This document shows, one piece after another, positions 34,296-43,374 of a stretch of DNA of 64,000 nucleotides (position 1 is its first letter; every line of letters starts with the position of its first letter). The notes under the pieces were generated by a model, which was given only the letters and a program-made list of their open reading frames with translations, had not been told where the DNA came from and searched no databases. This DNA comes from Mycolicibacterium neworleansense. GTDB taxonomy: Bacteria; Actinomycetota; Actinomycetes; Mycobacteriales; Mycobacteriaceae. The position numbers and the translations under genes were made by a program. Location: contig NZ_CWKH01000001.1 in NCBI RefSeq assembly GCF_001245615.1, positions 2,728,001-2,792,000 on the forward strand, written 5' to 3'.

Positions 34296-35444
34296 CTAGT
34301 GCCTGCCGAGCACGTTCGGTCCGGTACGCACCGGTAGGCCGTCGGCGAATCGTGCCAACGACCATGTCGCTACATCGGCGTCCGGCGTGCGCCCCTCGGC
34401 CAGATCGGCCAGCACTTCGCCCATCAATGCGGAGTATTTGAAGCCCTCACCCGAGTCACCGCACGCGATGACGATCCCGCCGTCGAGGCGATCGATGACG
34501 AAGCTGCCATCGGGAGAGTCGGTCCAACTACAGACCTGGGCGTTGAGCACGGACGGAACGATCGCCGGCAAATCGGTCCGCACCCGCTCGCGCAGCACGG
34601 CAGTACGCCGGTCATCGGGTGTCCGGTCGACATCGCCGGTCCGGTAGTCCCGCAGCGGGGCGTCCAACCCGATCTTGTACCCGGCCCCGGGTGAGGGCAT
34701 CGCGTAGATGCCGGGGCGGTCGGTGGCCGGCCCGTCGAACAGACACGGGAAGCCGTCGGTGGCACCGGGATTGGCCGGATCGCCGAAGTACACCACCTGC
34801 TCAAGGTAAGGATGGAGCGGAAGGTCGATGCCCAGCGACGACAACAGCGGCCCCGCCCCGGGCCCGGCCGCCAGCACTACCGCGTCGGCATCGATCGTCT
34901 CATCGTCGGCAAGCACCACCCGGACGCCGTTGGCGGCTTGCTCGATGCGAGCCACCTCGCGTTCGAGAACTGTTGCACCGGGACAACTCTGGAAGATTCT
35001 CAGCTGAGCCTTCAGCGATTCCTCGGCAAGTACGACGCCCGCCGCGGGTTGCCAGAGGGCACCGCGCCCGTCGCCGCGCAGACCGGGAAAGAACCGGCCC
35101 ACGTCCTCGGGAACCACGTTGGTGTATCCGACCCCGAGGCCGTCCAATGTCGAGGCCACAGCCGGCAGCGAGACGTCGTCACGCCACAGCAGACCTTGAG
35201 TGAGGAACACCGGCGTTCCCGCCCGCTCGGCGAGGCGGTGCATCGCATCGACCCCGCGTTGAGCCACCCGCACCCGCAGCGGATCGGGGTCGGCGAGTCG
35301 CCACAGTCGCGTCGTTCCCGCCGATGACGACAGACCATTGAGCGGCCCGTAGCGATCGACAAGCGTCACCCGGTGGCCGCGTCGGACGAGTTCTGCCGCG
35401 GTGGGCAGACCCCAGGCGCCCGCGCCGACCACCACGCACGTCAT
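34296..35444 (-). CDS. FAD-dependent oxidoreductase (sarcosine oxidase/N-methyltryptophan-oxidase-like)
   Basis: 382 residues, DAO family. The Rossmann motif CVVVGAGAWGLPTAAEL is at the very N-terminus, followed by SSSAGTTRLWRLAD, which resembles the MSOX/SolA loop. A C-terminal CGDSGEGFKYSALMGEVLADL contains the region of covalent flavin attachment in monomeric sarcosine oxidase. The usual Cys there (GFSGHGFK context) is not seen at the same place, so FAD may be non-covalent. The ATG at 35444 (or a GTG two codons earlier) starts the Rossmann strand. Likely substrate: a secondary or N-methylated amine. It shares the island with polyamine genes. Confidence 0.8.
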   Translation of the reverse strand: MTCVVVGAGAWGLPTAAELVRRGHRVTLVDRYGPLNGLSSSAGTTRLWRLADPDPLRVRVAQRGVDAMHRLAERAGTPVFLTQGLLWRDDVSLPAVASTLDGLGVGYTNVVPEDVGRFFPGLRGDGRGALWQPAAGVVLAEESLKAQLRIFQSCPGATVLEREVARIEQAANGVRVVLADDETIDADAVVLAAGPGAGPLLSSLGIDLPLHPYLEQVVYFGDPANPGATDGFPCLFDGPATDRPGIYAMPSPGAGYKIGLDAPLRDYRTGDVDRTPDDRRTAVLRERVRTDLPAIVPSVLNAQVCSWTDSPDGSFVIDRLDGGIVIACGDSGEGFKYSALMGEVLADLAEGRTPDADVATWSLARFADGLPVRTGPNVLGRH

Positions 35445-35475
35445 GGTCACGGCAGCATGCCTCCCGGCGAGAGTC

Positions 35476-36963
35476 TCAGCGCTTGGCGAAAATCGTCCGA
35501 TGCCAGTCTTTTTCGGCAACGCCGGTGATGTCGCTCATCACGTGCTTGATGGTGAGGTACTCCTCGAACGAGTAATCGCTCATATCCTTGCCGAAGCCCG
35601 ACGCACCGACGCCACCATGCGGCATCTCGCTGATGATCGGGATGTGGTCGTTGATCCACACGCAGCCGGCGTTGATCTCGCGCGACGCCCGCTGCGCGCG
35701 GTACACGTCACGGGTCCAGGCGGAGGCGGCCAGGCCGTAGTCGGTGTCATTGGCTTGGCGGATCGCGTCGTCGTCGTCGGTGAAGGCCCGCACCGTCAGC
35801 ACCGGACCGAAGATCTCGTCGCGGTACACCTCGGAGGTCTCGGCGACGTCGGCGATCAGGGTGGGCCGGTAGAACGCTCCGGGAAGATCCGGGATCACGC
35901 CGCCGGTGACGACGCGACCGCCCTGTTCGGGCGCCCGGGCCACCATGCCCGCCACCTTGTCCCGATGCGCGAACGAGATGAGCGGGCCTAGGTCGGTGTC
36001 GGGGTCACGCGGGTCGCCGACGACCATCTTGCTCATCACCTCGGCGACACCGGCTACGAAGTCGTCGTACAGGTCGCGCGCCACGATCGCCCTGGTCGCA
36101 GCGGTACAGTCCTGCCCGGTGTTGATCAGGGCACCGGCCACCGCGCCCTGAATCGCGGCGTCGAGGTCGGCGTCGTCGAACACCACGAACGGAGCCTTGC
36201 CGCCCAGTTCAAGCTGGGTTCGGTGGCCGTGCACCGCGGCGGCGGCCATCACCTTGCGGCCGACCGGGGTGGAGCCGGTGAAGGTGACGACGTCGACGTC
36301 GCGGTGCCCGGCCAGAGCGGTCCCGACGTCGGCGCCACCGCCGGTGACGACGTTGAACACACCATCGGGCAGGCCGGCTTCGGTGGCCAGCCGGGCCAGG
36401 GTGAGGGTGGTCAGCGGGGTGATCTCGGCCGGCTTGATGACGACGGAACATCCGGCGGCCAACGCCGGGATGACCTTCCATACCGCCATCTGCAGCGGGT
36501 AGTTCCACGGCGTGATGGTGGCGACGACGCCGACGGCCTCCCGGCGGATGCTGGAGGTGTGGTCACCGGAGTACTCGGCGGTGGCCTTGCCCTCCAGGTG
36601 CCTGGCCGCGCCCGCGAAGAAGTCGATGTTGTCGATGCTGCCGGGGACGTCGAACTCGGTGGCCAGGCGTACCGGCTTGCCGGTCTGGCTGACCTCCTCG
36701 GCGATCAGCTGGTCAGAATGTTCGTCGGCGAGCTTGGCCAGTTTGGCCAGTACCGCCGACCGCTCCGCCGGTGTCGCCTTGGACCAGGCGGGGAACGCCT
36801 TGCGCGCGGCGTCGACGGCGTTGTCCACGTCGGCCGGAGTGGCCAGGGCATAGTCGGCGACCGCCTGGCCGGTGGCGGGATCGATGATCTGATGGGTGGC
36901 CCCGGTCGTCGCCACCGGTGCACCGTTTATCCAGCTGCTCGTCACATTCACTGCCACGCTCAT
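35476..36963 (-). CDS. Aldehyde dehydrogenase (aminobutyraldehyde/betaine-aldehyde type)
   Basis: 495 residues, NAD(P)-dependent. The catalytic Cys286 lies in NTGQDCTAA and the general base in [20 protein letters not shown] is the cofactor-site loop. GQDCTA and the ending [13 protein letters not shown] are typical of gamma-aminobutyraldehyde dehydrogenases (PuuC/PatD side of the family). It would oxidise the aldehydes made by the flavin amine oxidases or the aminotransferase. The ATG at 36963 (MSVAVN) is preferred over a longer frame. It is divergent from the Lrp regulator. Confidence 0.87.
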   Translation of the reverse strand: MSVAVNVTSSWINGAPVATTGATHQIIDPATGQAVADYALATPADVDNAVDAARKAFPAWSKATPAERSAVLAKLAKLADEHSDQLIAEEVSQTGKPVRLATEFDVPGSIDNIDFFAGAARHLEGKATAEYSGDHTSSIRREAVGVVATITPWNYPLQMAVWKVIPALAAGCSVVIKPAEITPLTTLTLARLATEAGLPDGVFNVVTGGGADVGTALAGHRDVDVVTFTGSTPVGRKVMAAAAVHGHRTQLELGGKAPFVVFDDADLDAAIQGAVAGALINTGQDCTAATRAIVARDLYDDFVAGVAEVMSKMVVGDPRDPDTDLGPLISFAHRDKVAGMVARAPEQGGRVVTGGVIPDLPGAFYRPTLIADVAETSEVYRDEIFGPVLTVRAFTDDDDAIRQANDTDYGLAASAWTRDVYRAQRASREINAGCVWINDHIPIISEMPHGGVGASGFGKDMSDYSFEEYLTIKHVMSDITGVAEKDWHRTIFAKR

Positions 36964-36976
36964 GGGGCCCCACGCT

Positions 36977-37071
36977 AACCGATCCGGCAACCGATCTCTA
37001 CGTAATCCCGCGCTGAGGCCGGGTTGAAACGAGGGATTTCATCGATTCGGTTGCCCTAAACGACGGATTCC
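36977..37071. promoter_or_regulatory. Divergent regulatory region with direct repeats (probable Lrp sites)
   Basis: AAACGAGGGATTTC (37027-37040) and AAACGACGGATTCC (37058-37071) are near-identical and start 31 bp apart, about three helical turns. AACCGATC also repeats at 36977-36984 and 36989-36996. Phased direct repeats suit Lrp/AsnC octamers wrapping DNA; the regulator gene starts at 37087. Confidence 0.55.
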
Positions 37072-37086
37072 GTGCACAATCGGTGC

Positions 37087-37599
37087 ATGACCAACCCTGA
37101 TGGTCCCGACCTTCAGGCCGTCCCGCTGCGTGTGAACAATTCTCGCACCGCCTTCCAGCTCGACGAACTGTCGAAGGCGATCATCGAGAAGCTGCAGGCC
37201 GACGGCCGCCGTTCGTATGCCGGAATCGGTAAGGCCGTGGGCCTGTCCGAGGCCGCGGTCCGCCAGCGCGTGCAGCGCATGGTCGATGCCGGCGTCATGC
37301 AGATCGTCGCGGTCACCGATCCGCTGCAGCTCGGGTTCGCCCGGCAGGCGATGATCGGCATCCGCTGCACCGGCGACACCCTCAAGTTGGCCGAGAAACT
37401 CTCCGCCATCGAGGCCGTGGACTATGTCGTGCTGACCGCCGGGTCCTTCGACGCCATCTGCGAAGTCGTCTGCGAGGACGACGACAGCCTGCTCGAACTT
37501 CTCAACACCCAGATCCGCTCATTGCCAGGAGTGATAACCACCGAAACCCTCGTCTATCTGAAACTCGTCAAACAGCAATACAATTGGGGAACTCGATGA
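37087..37599 (+). CDS. Lrp/AsnC-family transcriptional regulator
   Basis: 170 residues. The HTH is AIIEKLQADGRRSYAGIGKAVGLSEAAVRQRVQRM (given here only as location, about 30-65): key pieces are LQADGRRSY and GLSEAAVRQRV. The RAM/ligand domain follows (RQAMIGIRCTGD, YVVLTAGSFDAICEVVCED). It is likely an activator or repressor of the aminotransferase it overlaps (ATGA) and of the divergent aldehyde dehydrogenase, sensing an amino acid. The ATG at 37087 gives the best N-terminus; a GTG at 37072 lies in the repeat region. Similar regulator-aminotransferase pairs occur in mycobacteria (lat/lrpA). Confidence 0.87.
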   Translation: MTNPDGPDLQAVPLRVNNSRTAFQLDELSKAIIEKLQADGRRSYAGIGKAVGLSEAAVRQRVQRMVDAGVMQIVAVTDPLQLGFARQAMIGIRCTGDTLKLAEKLSAIEAVDYVVLTAGSFDAICEVVCEDDDSLLELLNTQIRSLPGVITTETLVYLKLVKQQYNWGTR

Positions 37600-38966
37600 G
37601 CGTCACCGAAAAATCCGATCTGGCAACAAAAGCCAACCGCCACCTGTGGGGGCACTTCGCCCGCCACGGCGAGGGCATCACACCTCCGATCATCACCCGC
37701 GGCGAAGGCGTCCGCATCTTCGACGACAAGGGCAAGAGCTACATCGACGGCCTTTCCGGCCTCTTCGTCGTCCAGGTCGGCCACGGCCGCAAGGAACTCG
37801 CCGAGGCCGCGGCCAAGCAGGCCGAGAAGCTGTCCTTCTTCCCGCTGTGGTCCTACGCAACGCCACCGGCCATCGAACTGGCCGAGCGCGTCGCCAATTA
37901 CGCACCGGGCGATCTGAACCGGGTGTTCTTCACCACCGGTGGCGGCGAGGCCGTCGAGAGCGCATGGAAGCTGGCCAAGCAGTACTTCAAGCTGACCGGC
38001 AAACCCGGTAAGCACAAGGTGGTTTCGCGTGCCATCGCCTACCACGGCACCCCGCAGGGCGCGTTGGCGATCACCGGCATCCCGGCATTCAAGGCTCCGT
38101 TCGAGCCGCTGACCCCCGGCGGCTTCCGCGCACCGAACACCAACTTCTACCGCGCACCGGCCGAATACGCGCATGACGAAAAGGTTTTCGGCCGCTACTG
38201 CGCCGACCGCATCGCCGAGGCCATCGAATTCGAGGGTCCCGAGACCGTGGCCGCAGTGTTCCTCGAGCCCGTGCAGAACGCCGGCGGCTGCTTCCCGCCG
38301 CCGCCCGGCTACTTCGAACGGGTCCGTGAGATCTGCGACGAGTACGACGTGCTGCTGGTGTCCGACGAGGTGATCTGCGCCTACGGCCGCATCGGTTCGA
38401 TGTTCGCCTGCAATGATTTCGGCTACGTACCGGACATCATCACCAGCGCCAAGGGTCTGACCTCGGGCTACTCACCGCTGGGCGCGATGGTGGCCAGCGA
38501 CCGGCTGTTCGAGCCGTTCAACGACGGCAAGACCACCTTCGGCCACGGCTACACCTTTGGCGGACACCCGGTTTCGGCAGCGGTCGCCTTGGCCAACCTC
38601 GACATCTTCGAGCGCGAGGGCATCAACGACCACGTCAAGGACTCCGCTCCGGCGTTCCGGGCCACCCTGGAGAAGCTGTACGACCTGCCGATCGTCGGCG
38701 ATGTGCGCGGTGAAGGCTTCTTCTACGGCATCGAACTGGTCAAGGACAAGGCCACCAAGGAGACGTTCAACGACGAAGAGTCCGAACGCCTACTGCGCGG
38801 GTTCCTGACGCCGGCGCTGTGGGAGGCCGGCTTGTACTGCCGCGCCGACGACCGCGGCGACCCAGTGATCCAGCTGGCCCCGCCGCTGATCAGCGGGCAG
38901 GCCGAGTTCGACGCGATCTACGAGATCCTGCACGGTGTGCTGACGGGGGCCGGAAAGCTGCTGTAG
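37596..38966 (+). CDS. Class III (omega) aminotransferase, Rv3329-like
   Basis: 456 residues, PLP fold type I. Lys286 (TSAKGLTSGYSPLGA) binds the cofactor. The phosphate and ring contacts are GGGEAVESAWKLA and FLEPVQNAGG with LVSDEVICAYGR (the conserved Asp). Members use diamines, beta-alanine, GABA or phenylethylamine-like donors with pyruvate or oxoglutarate. Position between sigJ and dacB1 equals Rv3329. The ATG at 37596 overlaps the Lrp stop. In this island it probably deaminates a polyamine breakdown product, feeding the aldehyde dehydrogenase. A perfect 20-bp hairpin follows. Confidence 0.88.
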   Translation: MSVTEKSDLATKANRHLWGHFARHGEGITPPIITRGEGVRIFDDKGKSYIDGLSGLFVVQVGHGRKELAEAAAKQAEKLSFFPLWSYATPPAIELAERVANYAPGDLNRVFFTTGGGEAVESAWKLAKQYFKLTGKPGKHKVVSRAIAYHGTPQGALAITGIPAFKAPFEPLTPGGFRAPNTNFYRAPAEYAHDEKVFGRYCADRIAEAIEFEGPETVAAVFLEPVQNAGGCFPPPPGYFERVREICDEYDVLLVSDEVICAYGRIGSMFACNDFGYVPDIITSAKGLTSGYSPLGAMVASDRLFEPFNDGKTTFGHGYTFGGHPVSAAVALANLDIFEREGINDHVKDSAPAFRATLEKLYDLPIVGDVRGEGFFYGIELVKDKATKETFNDEESERLLRGFLTPALWEAGLYCRADDRGDPVIQLAPPLISGQAEFDAIYEILHGVLTGAGKLL

Positions 38967-38981
38967 CTCGCCGCTGTTGCA

Positions 38982-39038
38982 CGAAACGGCATTCCGGCAG
39001 GAAATGTTCGAGTAACTCCCTGCCGGAATGCCGTTTCG
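38982..39038. terminator. Perfect 20-bp inverted repeat after the aminotransferase
   Basis: Arms 38982-39001 and 39019-39038 (CGAAACGGCATTCCGGCAGG and its exact complement) enclose a 17-base loop. GCAAGAC follows rather than a T-run, so intrinsic termination would be of the U-less kind seen in mycobacteria. The next gene's ATG is only 15 bp beyond, so the palindrome could also act as an operator. Confidence 0.65.
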
Positions 39039-39052
39039 GCAAGACTGGCCGC

Positions 39053-40051
39053 ATGTCACGCAAGCCACCCATCGATCCGGTCCGCTGGACGCCGCCACCC
39101 ATCGACCCGTTGCCCGAGTTCGGGCCGGTTGAGCTGACCATGGTGCCGATGCCGGGCGACGGGCCGGAGGACGTCGTCACCGACGCCTCCGGACAGCTGT
39201 GGACCGGGCTGGTGGACGGACGGATCGTGCGCGTCTCTCCCGACGGCACCGCCGCCGTCGTCGCAGATACCGGCGGACGCCCACTCGGTATGCACGTCGC
39301 GCGCGACGGGCGGGTACTGATCTGCGACAGTCACCGCGGCCTGCTGGCGCTGGACCCGGCGACCGGCGCGCTGTCGACGCTCGTCGAATCGGTGCATGGC
39401 AGGCCGTTGAAGTTCTGCTCGAACGTCACCGAGACATCCGACGGCACAATCTATTTCACCGAGTCCACCAGCCAGTTCCATTTCGAGCATTTCGCCGGGG
39501 CAATCATGGAGGCCCGCGGTCGCGGCGGTCTGTTCCGGCTGGACACCGACGGGACGGTCAGCACGGTGCTGGACGGCCTCTACTTCGCCAACGGGGTCAC
39601 CGTCACCACCGACGAATCGGCGTTGGTGTTCGCCGAGACCCAGGCGCGGCGGCTGTCGAAGTTTTGGCTGCAGGGGCCGCAAGCCGGCACCGTGACACCG
39701 CTGGCCGTCCACCTACCGGGATACCCGGACAACATCTCCACCGGCACCGACGGCCGGATCTGGGTGGCCATGGTGGCGCCGCCGAACGCGGCGGCGGAGT
39801 GGCTCGCGCCACGCGCACCGGTGATCCGAAAACTGCTGTGGCGGTTGCCCGATCGGCTCCAGCCACAGATTCGGCCGCAGGTATGGGTGCTGGCCTTCGA
39901 CACCGATTCAGGCGATGCGGTCGCGGGCGTGCAGGCCACGCGGCCCGACTTCGGCACGGTCACCGGGGTCGTGGAATCGGCAGGCAAACTCTGGATGTCC
40001 ACCATCGAGTTCCCCGCGTTGGCCTACGCCGACCTCGAAGCGTTGTCTTAG
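39053..40051 (+). CDS. SMP-30/gluconolactonase/strictosidine-synthase-like beta-propeller protein
   Basis: 332 residues forming a six-bladed propeller of the SMP-30/SSL group. Blade repeats are visible as GPEDVVTDASGQLWTGLVDG, RPLGMHVARDGRVLICDSHR, NVTETSDGTIYFTESTSQF, FANGVTVTTDESALVFAETQ and NISTGTDGRIWVAMV. Calcium-dependent lactonase or esterase activity is typical of the family. No signal peptide. It sits downstream of the palindrome and overlaps the convergent MarR gene by 4 bp. Substrate unknown. Confidence 0.82.
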   Translation: MSRKPPIDPVRWTPPPIDPLPEFGPVELTMVPMPGDGPEDVVTDASGQLWTGLVDGRIVRVSPDGTAAVVADTGGRPLGMHVARDGRVLICDSHRGLLALDPATGALSTLVESVHGRPLKFCSNVTETSDGTIYFTESTSQFHFEHFAGAIMEARGRGGLFRLDTDGTVSTVLDGLYFANGVTVTTDESALVFAETQARRLSKFWLQGPQAGTVTPLAVHLPGYPDNISTGTDGRIWVAMVAPPNAAAEWLAPRAPVIRKLLWRLPDRLQPQIRPQVWVLAFDTDSGDAVAGVQATRPDFGTVTGVVESAGKLWMSTIEFPALAYADLEALS

Positions 40052-40563
40052 CTCTCCGACGGCTCCCATCGACAGTGGTTTCTCAGGCCGTCGCCGATAC
40101 GTCGACCGTAGGCGCCCAACGCGGTCATCTGGTCGCGGCTCAGAGGCGCCAGATAATGCCGTCGCACCAACACGGCGTAGGTTCGCAGCACCGGCACCAG
40201 GCAGTCACGGCCCCGCCTGGTGATCCCGACGACAACGCCTCGCCCGTCTACGCGGCTCCGCGATCGGCAAACCAGACCGCGCTCCTCCAACCGGCGCACC
40301 TGCCACGTCAGGCGGCTGGGCGCCAGGACCAAAGCCTCTGCCAGCACACCCATCCGGATCCACCGAGGTGAGCCCGTGCTGAGCAGGTTCAACAGATGCA
40401 CGTCGGGAACCGAGAGATCGTATTGAGCAGTCAACGCAGCGTTGATCTCCCGGTACAGCAGCTCGGCCGATTCCCCGAACCGCTTCCAACTCCGCCACTC
40501 GTCGTCGCTGAGATCCTGTGGTTCTTGTGGAAGAGGCTCCTCCTGAAGCCCGAATGCCAGCAT
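40048..40563 (-). CDS. MarR-family regulator
   Basis: 171 residues. The winged helix is recognisable from DVHLLNLLSTGSPRWIRMGVLAEALVLA (location about 50-80), the recognition helix APSRLTWQVRRLEERGLV, and the wing SRSRVDGRGVVVGITRRGRD. The N-terminal 35 residues are an acidic extension. It is divergent from the AraC gene, with 107 bp between them, so it may control that gene or itself. The ATG at 40563 was taken as the only good start. Confidence 0.8.
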   Translation of the reverse strand: MLAFGLQEEPLPQEPQDLSDDEWRSWKRFGESAELLYREINAALTAQYDLSVPDVHLLNLLSTGSPRWIRMGVLAEALVLAPSRLTWQVRRLEERGLVCRSRSRVDGRGVVVGITRRGRDCLVPVLRTYAVLVRRHYLAPLSRDQMTALGAYGRRIGDGLRNHCRWEPSES

Positions 40564-40634
40564 TGGGTCGCGACCTCTCCTTCACCTGACGGTCTCGAGA
40601 TCACAGCCCAGCCAACGAATGCGGTCTATGCAGA

Positions 40635-40662
40635 TTGGGACAGGCCGGTTGCGCTTTACACT
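40635..40662 (+). promoter_or_regulatory. Putative SigA-type promoter of the AraC gene
   Basis: TTGGGA (40635-40640) and TACACT (40657-40662) with a 16-bp spacer. The start point would fall at or beside the ATG at 40671, so the mRNA is probably leaderless. Confidence 0.5.
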
Positions 40663-40670
40663 GCTGGTCC

Positions 40671-41618
40671 ATGGACGTGCCGGTGGTCCGGAACCGGATC
40701 ACGCAGCTGGAGCATCTGAGCGACGCGGTCGCCAATGCCGGTCTCAGCGCGTTCCAGATGTCGCGCGAGGCACCCAGCGGCAGCCTGGTCCATGCGTCCC
40801 ACGACGGCGTCGCATTCAGTTCGGGACGTTTCGACAGCCGCGTGCAGATCCGCGGACCACTGTCCGAGAGCGCATTGTCGATTGCCGTCGGACTGCGGAT
40901 CCCGCCACGCAACCGGCTCCTGCTGCGAGAAATCGACTCGGGCGTCGTGACGATCTTTCGTCCGGGTGACGAGCAAGAGGCATTTCACGACGTGAATTCC
41001 CTCTACGCCGTCGTCTCCCTCAGTGAGGAGACGTTGGAACGTGAAGCCGAGCGCTACGGAATGCGACTGTCAGCCAGTAGTTTTCGACGTACCGCCATCC
41101 ATCCTCAGCTCATGGCGCGCGCCCATCTCGCTTCGATCTCCTCCTTCCTGACCCGCCTGCATCAGGACGGCAGCCAGACCCGGCTTCATTCCGGCGCATT
41201 CGCCGATATCGTCGCGGCGTTCGTCGGTCATTTCACGCAGGCACCGATGACGCTGCCGGTTCGTCAGCTCAGGCAGCGCCAGAGAATCGTCGAGCTGACC
41301 CGGACGCACATCGACCAGAACCTCGACCGCCGTCTGGACGTCGAAGGGCTCGCTCGGCTGGCCGGTGTGTCCCGGCGCACCCTTGCCCGCGCATTCGACG
41401 AAACGATCGGCGAGTCACCGCAGTCGTACATCGCGAGAATGCGGCTTCATCGCATCCGGTCCGATCTGCTGGCCGGCACCCATCCGCGGGCCACGATCGC
41501 AGACCTGTCCAACCGGTGGGGCATCAGTGAACTCGGCCGCATGTCTGCCCGGTATCGCGACCTGTTCGGTGAACTGCCATCGCAGACCCGGCGCCGGAGT
41601 GCATCGAACAACCGTTGA
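40671..41618 (+). CDS. AraC-family transcriptional regulator
   Basis: 315 residues. The N-terminal sensor (about 1-190) resembles the AraC-binding-like group (VGLRIPPRNRLLLREIDSGV, VTIFRPGDEQEAFH). The C-terminal DNA-binding domain (about 205-310) has two HTH motifs: RLDVEGLARLAGVSRRTLARAF and ATIADLSNRWGISELGRMSARYR. Such proteins usually activate catabolic or stress genes on binding a small molecule; no target is adjacent apart from the divergent MarR gene. A leaderless ATG at 40671 is supported by the promoter position. Confidence 0.85.
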   Translation: MDVPVVRNRITQLEHLSDAVANAGLSAFQMSREAPSGSLVHASHDGVAFSSGRFDSRVQIRGPLSESALSIAVGLRIPPRNRLLLREIDSGVVTIFRPGDEQEAFHDVNSLYAVVSLSEETLEREAERYGMRLSASSFRRTAIHPQLMARAHLASISSFLTRLHQDGSQTRLHSGAFADIVAAFVGHFTQAPMTLPVRQLRQRQRIVELTRTHIDQNLDRRLDVEGLARLAGVSRRTLARAFDETIGESPQSYIARMRLHRIRSDLLAGTHPRATIADLSNRWGISELGRMSARYRDLFGELPSQTRRRSASNNR

Positions 41619-41747
41619 GTTACGCCATTCTCCGACGGCTCACGAATGGACGCCCTATGGTGTGAGACCTCTAGCCAAGACAACTCCGTCAGCAACGCCG
41701 GGGACTCGAACGGCGCAGCAGGCGCCGGCTGATCCTCCGCACCCCGT

Positions 41748-41775
41748 CCGTCCCCCTTTCCGCCAAGGGGGACGG
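41748..41775. terminator. GC-rich hairpin downstream of the AraC gene
   Basis: CCGTCCCCCTT (41748-41758) and AAGGGGGACGG (41765-41775) form an 11-bp perfect stem with a 6-base loop. No T-run follows on the plus strand. Confidence 0.55.
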
Positions 41776-41994
41776 CAGGTGTCCGCCCCCCACCGTTGAC
41801 AACGGGTCTATCGTTTGTGCAGGGGGACGGCTCCTTCGGTGGTGTGATCTTGGACAATCGCGCTCAACGGCTTGGTTCCGTCCCCCGCCCCATGCCTGCA
41901 TGAGAGTCACCGGACTTCCGGACCCAAGATCACATTTGTCACAGAAACCACATGAGTCACAGCGTGGCTCCGTGGAATCGCGTGATTGCTGCCC

Positions 41995-42000
41995 TAATCT
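41995..42000 (+). promoter_or_regulatory. Putative -10 element of dacB1
   Basis: TAATCT at 41995-42000 ends 9 bp before the ATG at 42010, giving a leaderless or near-leaderless transcript. The -35 region is not consensus. Confidence 0.4.
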
Positions 42001-42009
42001 GCGCAGACG

Positions 42010-43239
42010 ATGGCTACCCAGCGAAGGCTCCCGACACGTGCGTTGACACGCGGGCTCTCGACACTCGCGGCCCTGGCGATGCTCGCCGGGCCGACCGTAC
42101 TGTGCATGCCCGCGGCCGCCGCCGACCCGGCACCCGAATGCCCGTACAAGGTGACCACGCCCCCGGCAGTGGATGCCTCCGAAGTACCCAAGCCCGGCGA
42201 GACAGCGCCCGGACCGCTGCCGGTGCCCGCCAAGACGATTGGCGGCGAGGCGCTTTCAGGTTGCGGCGTGATCACCGCAGCGAACACGCCCCCGGTACCC
42301 AACGACGTCTCCGCAGAGGCCTGGCTGGTGGCCGATCTGGACAGCGGTGACGTCATCGCTGCCAAGGACCCACACGGACGGCACCGTCCGGCCAGCATCA
42401 TCAAGGTGCTCGTGGCCACCGCCGCGCTCAACGAACTGAACCTCAACAAGTTGGTTGCCGGCACCCAGGACGATGCCAACTCCGAAGGCACCCGCGTCGG
42501 CGTCGGCCCCGGCGGTCGGTACACGATCAACGACCTGCTGCACGGCCTGCTGATGCACTCCGGGAACGACGCCGCACACGCGCTGGCCATGCAACTGGGC
42601 GGGATGGATCCGGCCCTGCAGAAGCTCAACATTCTGGCCGGCAAGCTAGGCGGCCGCGACACCCGTGCCGCCACCCCCTCGGGGCTCGACGGTCCGGGTA
42701 TGAGCACCTCTGCCTACGACATCGGGCTGTTCTACCGCTATGCCTGGCAGAACCCGGCGTTCGCCGACATCGTGGCCACCCAGAGCTACGACTTCCCTGG
42801 CCGCGACGGCAATCCGTCGTATCCGGTGGAGAACGACAACAAACTGCTCTACAACTATCCCGGCGCGATGGGCGGCAAGACCGGATACACCGACGACGCC
42901 GGCCAGACCTTCGTCGGCGCCGCCAACCGCGACGGCCGGCGCCTCGTGGCGGTCCTGATGAAGGGCACCCGGGTGCCGATCGCACCGTGGGAGCAGGCGG
43001 CTCGCCTGCTGGACTACGGATTCGCCACTCCGCCGGGCACCAAGGTCGGAACTCTCGTCGACCCCGATCCGTCGTTGGTCACCCCTAAGGCCGATGAGCC
43101 GACCGAGGCTCAGGCGGCATCGATCCTGCCGCCGGCCGACGCGCTGCCGGTGCGGGTCGGCGTGGCAGTCGTCGGGGCGGTCATCGTTTTCATGCTCATG
43201 ATGGGCGCGCGGTCACTGAATCGCCGCACCATTCGCTGA
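42010..43239 (+). CDS. dacB1: D-alanyl-D-alanine carboxypeptidase (penicillin-binding protein 5/6 type)
   Basis: 409 residues, exported and membrane-anchored. An N-terminal signal (about 14-38, ending PAAAADP) and a C-terminal hydrophobic helix (about 380-400) followed by RRTIR hold it to the membrane. The three active-site motifs are SIIK (Ser129, Lys132), SGN (184-186) and KTG (290-292). It removes the terminal D-Ala from peptidoglycan pentapeptides and so limits 4-3 cross-linking. Rv3330 homologue by position. Likely leaderless. Confidence 0.92.
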   Translation: MATQRRLPTRALTRGLSTLAALAMLAGPTVLCMPAAAADPAPECPYKVTTPPAVDASEVPKPGETAPGPLPVPAKTIGGEALSGCGVITAANTPPVPNDVSAEAWLVADLDSGDVIAAKDPHGRHRPASIIKVLVATAALNELNLNKLVAGTQDDANSEGTRVGVGPGGRYTINDLLHGLLMHSGNDAAHALAMQLGGMDPALQKLNILAGKLGGRDTRAATPSGLDGPGMSTSAYDIGLFYRYAWQNPAFADIVATQSYDFPGRDGNPSYPVENDNKLLYNYPGAMGGKTGYTDDAGQTFVGAANRDGRRLVAVLMKGTRVPIAPWEQAARLLDYGFATPPGTKVGTLVDPDPSLVTPKADEPTEAQAASILPPADALPVRVGVAVVGAVIVFMLMMGARSLNRRTIR

Positions 43240-43374
43240 GCGTCGACTTCTCCGTCCGAAGCGGAATACCAAAGGCGCCAACCAGACGCCCGCAAAGTTT
43301 CATCTGTCATGTCGATGGCGATCATCGAAAACGTTCGTTGGACGCGATGACCCGCTCGTGTTCGACTAGATGGC

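Larger units (their letters stand above)
41619..42009. other. Intergenic region between araC-like gene and dacB1
   Basis: 391 bp without a convincing gene. It holds the hairpin at 41748-41775 and a TTGACA at 41796-41801 without a matching -10 element. The dacB1 -10 element lies at 41995-42000. Short frames present here have atypical composition and no ribosome site. A TGTCACA at 41937-41943 lacks the CGTC partner needed for an ECF41 promoter. Confidence 0.6.

Noticed and set aside
41447..41857. Minus-strand 136-codon frame near the end of the AraC gene
   Set aside because: Half lies antisense to the AraC DNA-binding domain, and it has no ribosome site or family resemblance.
41937..41943. TGTCACA upstream of dacB1 as an ECF41 promoter
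   Set aside because: The -10 position reads CAGC, not CGTC, and a separate TAATCT element explains the dacB1 start better.
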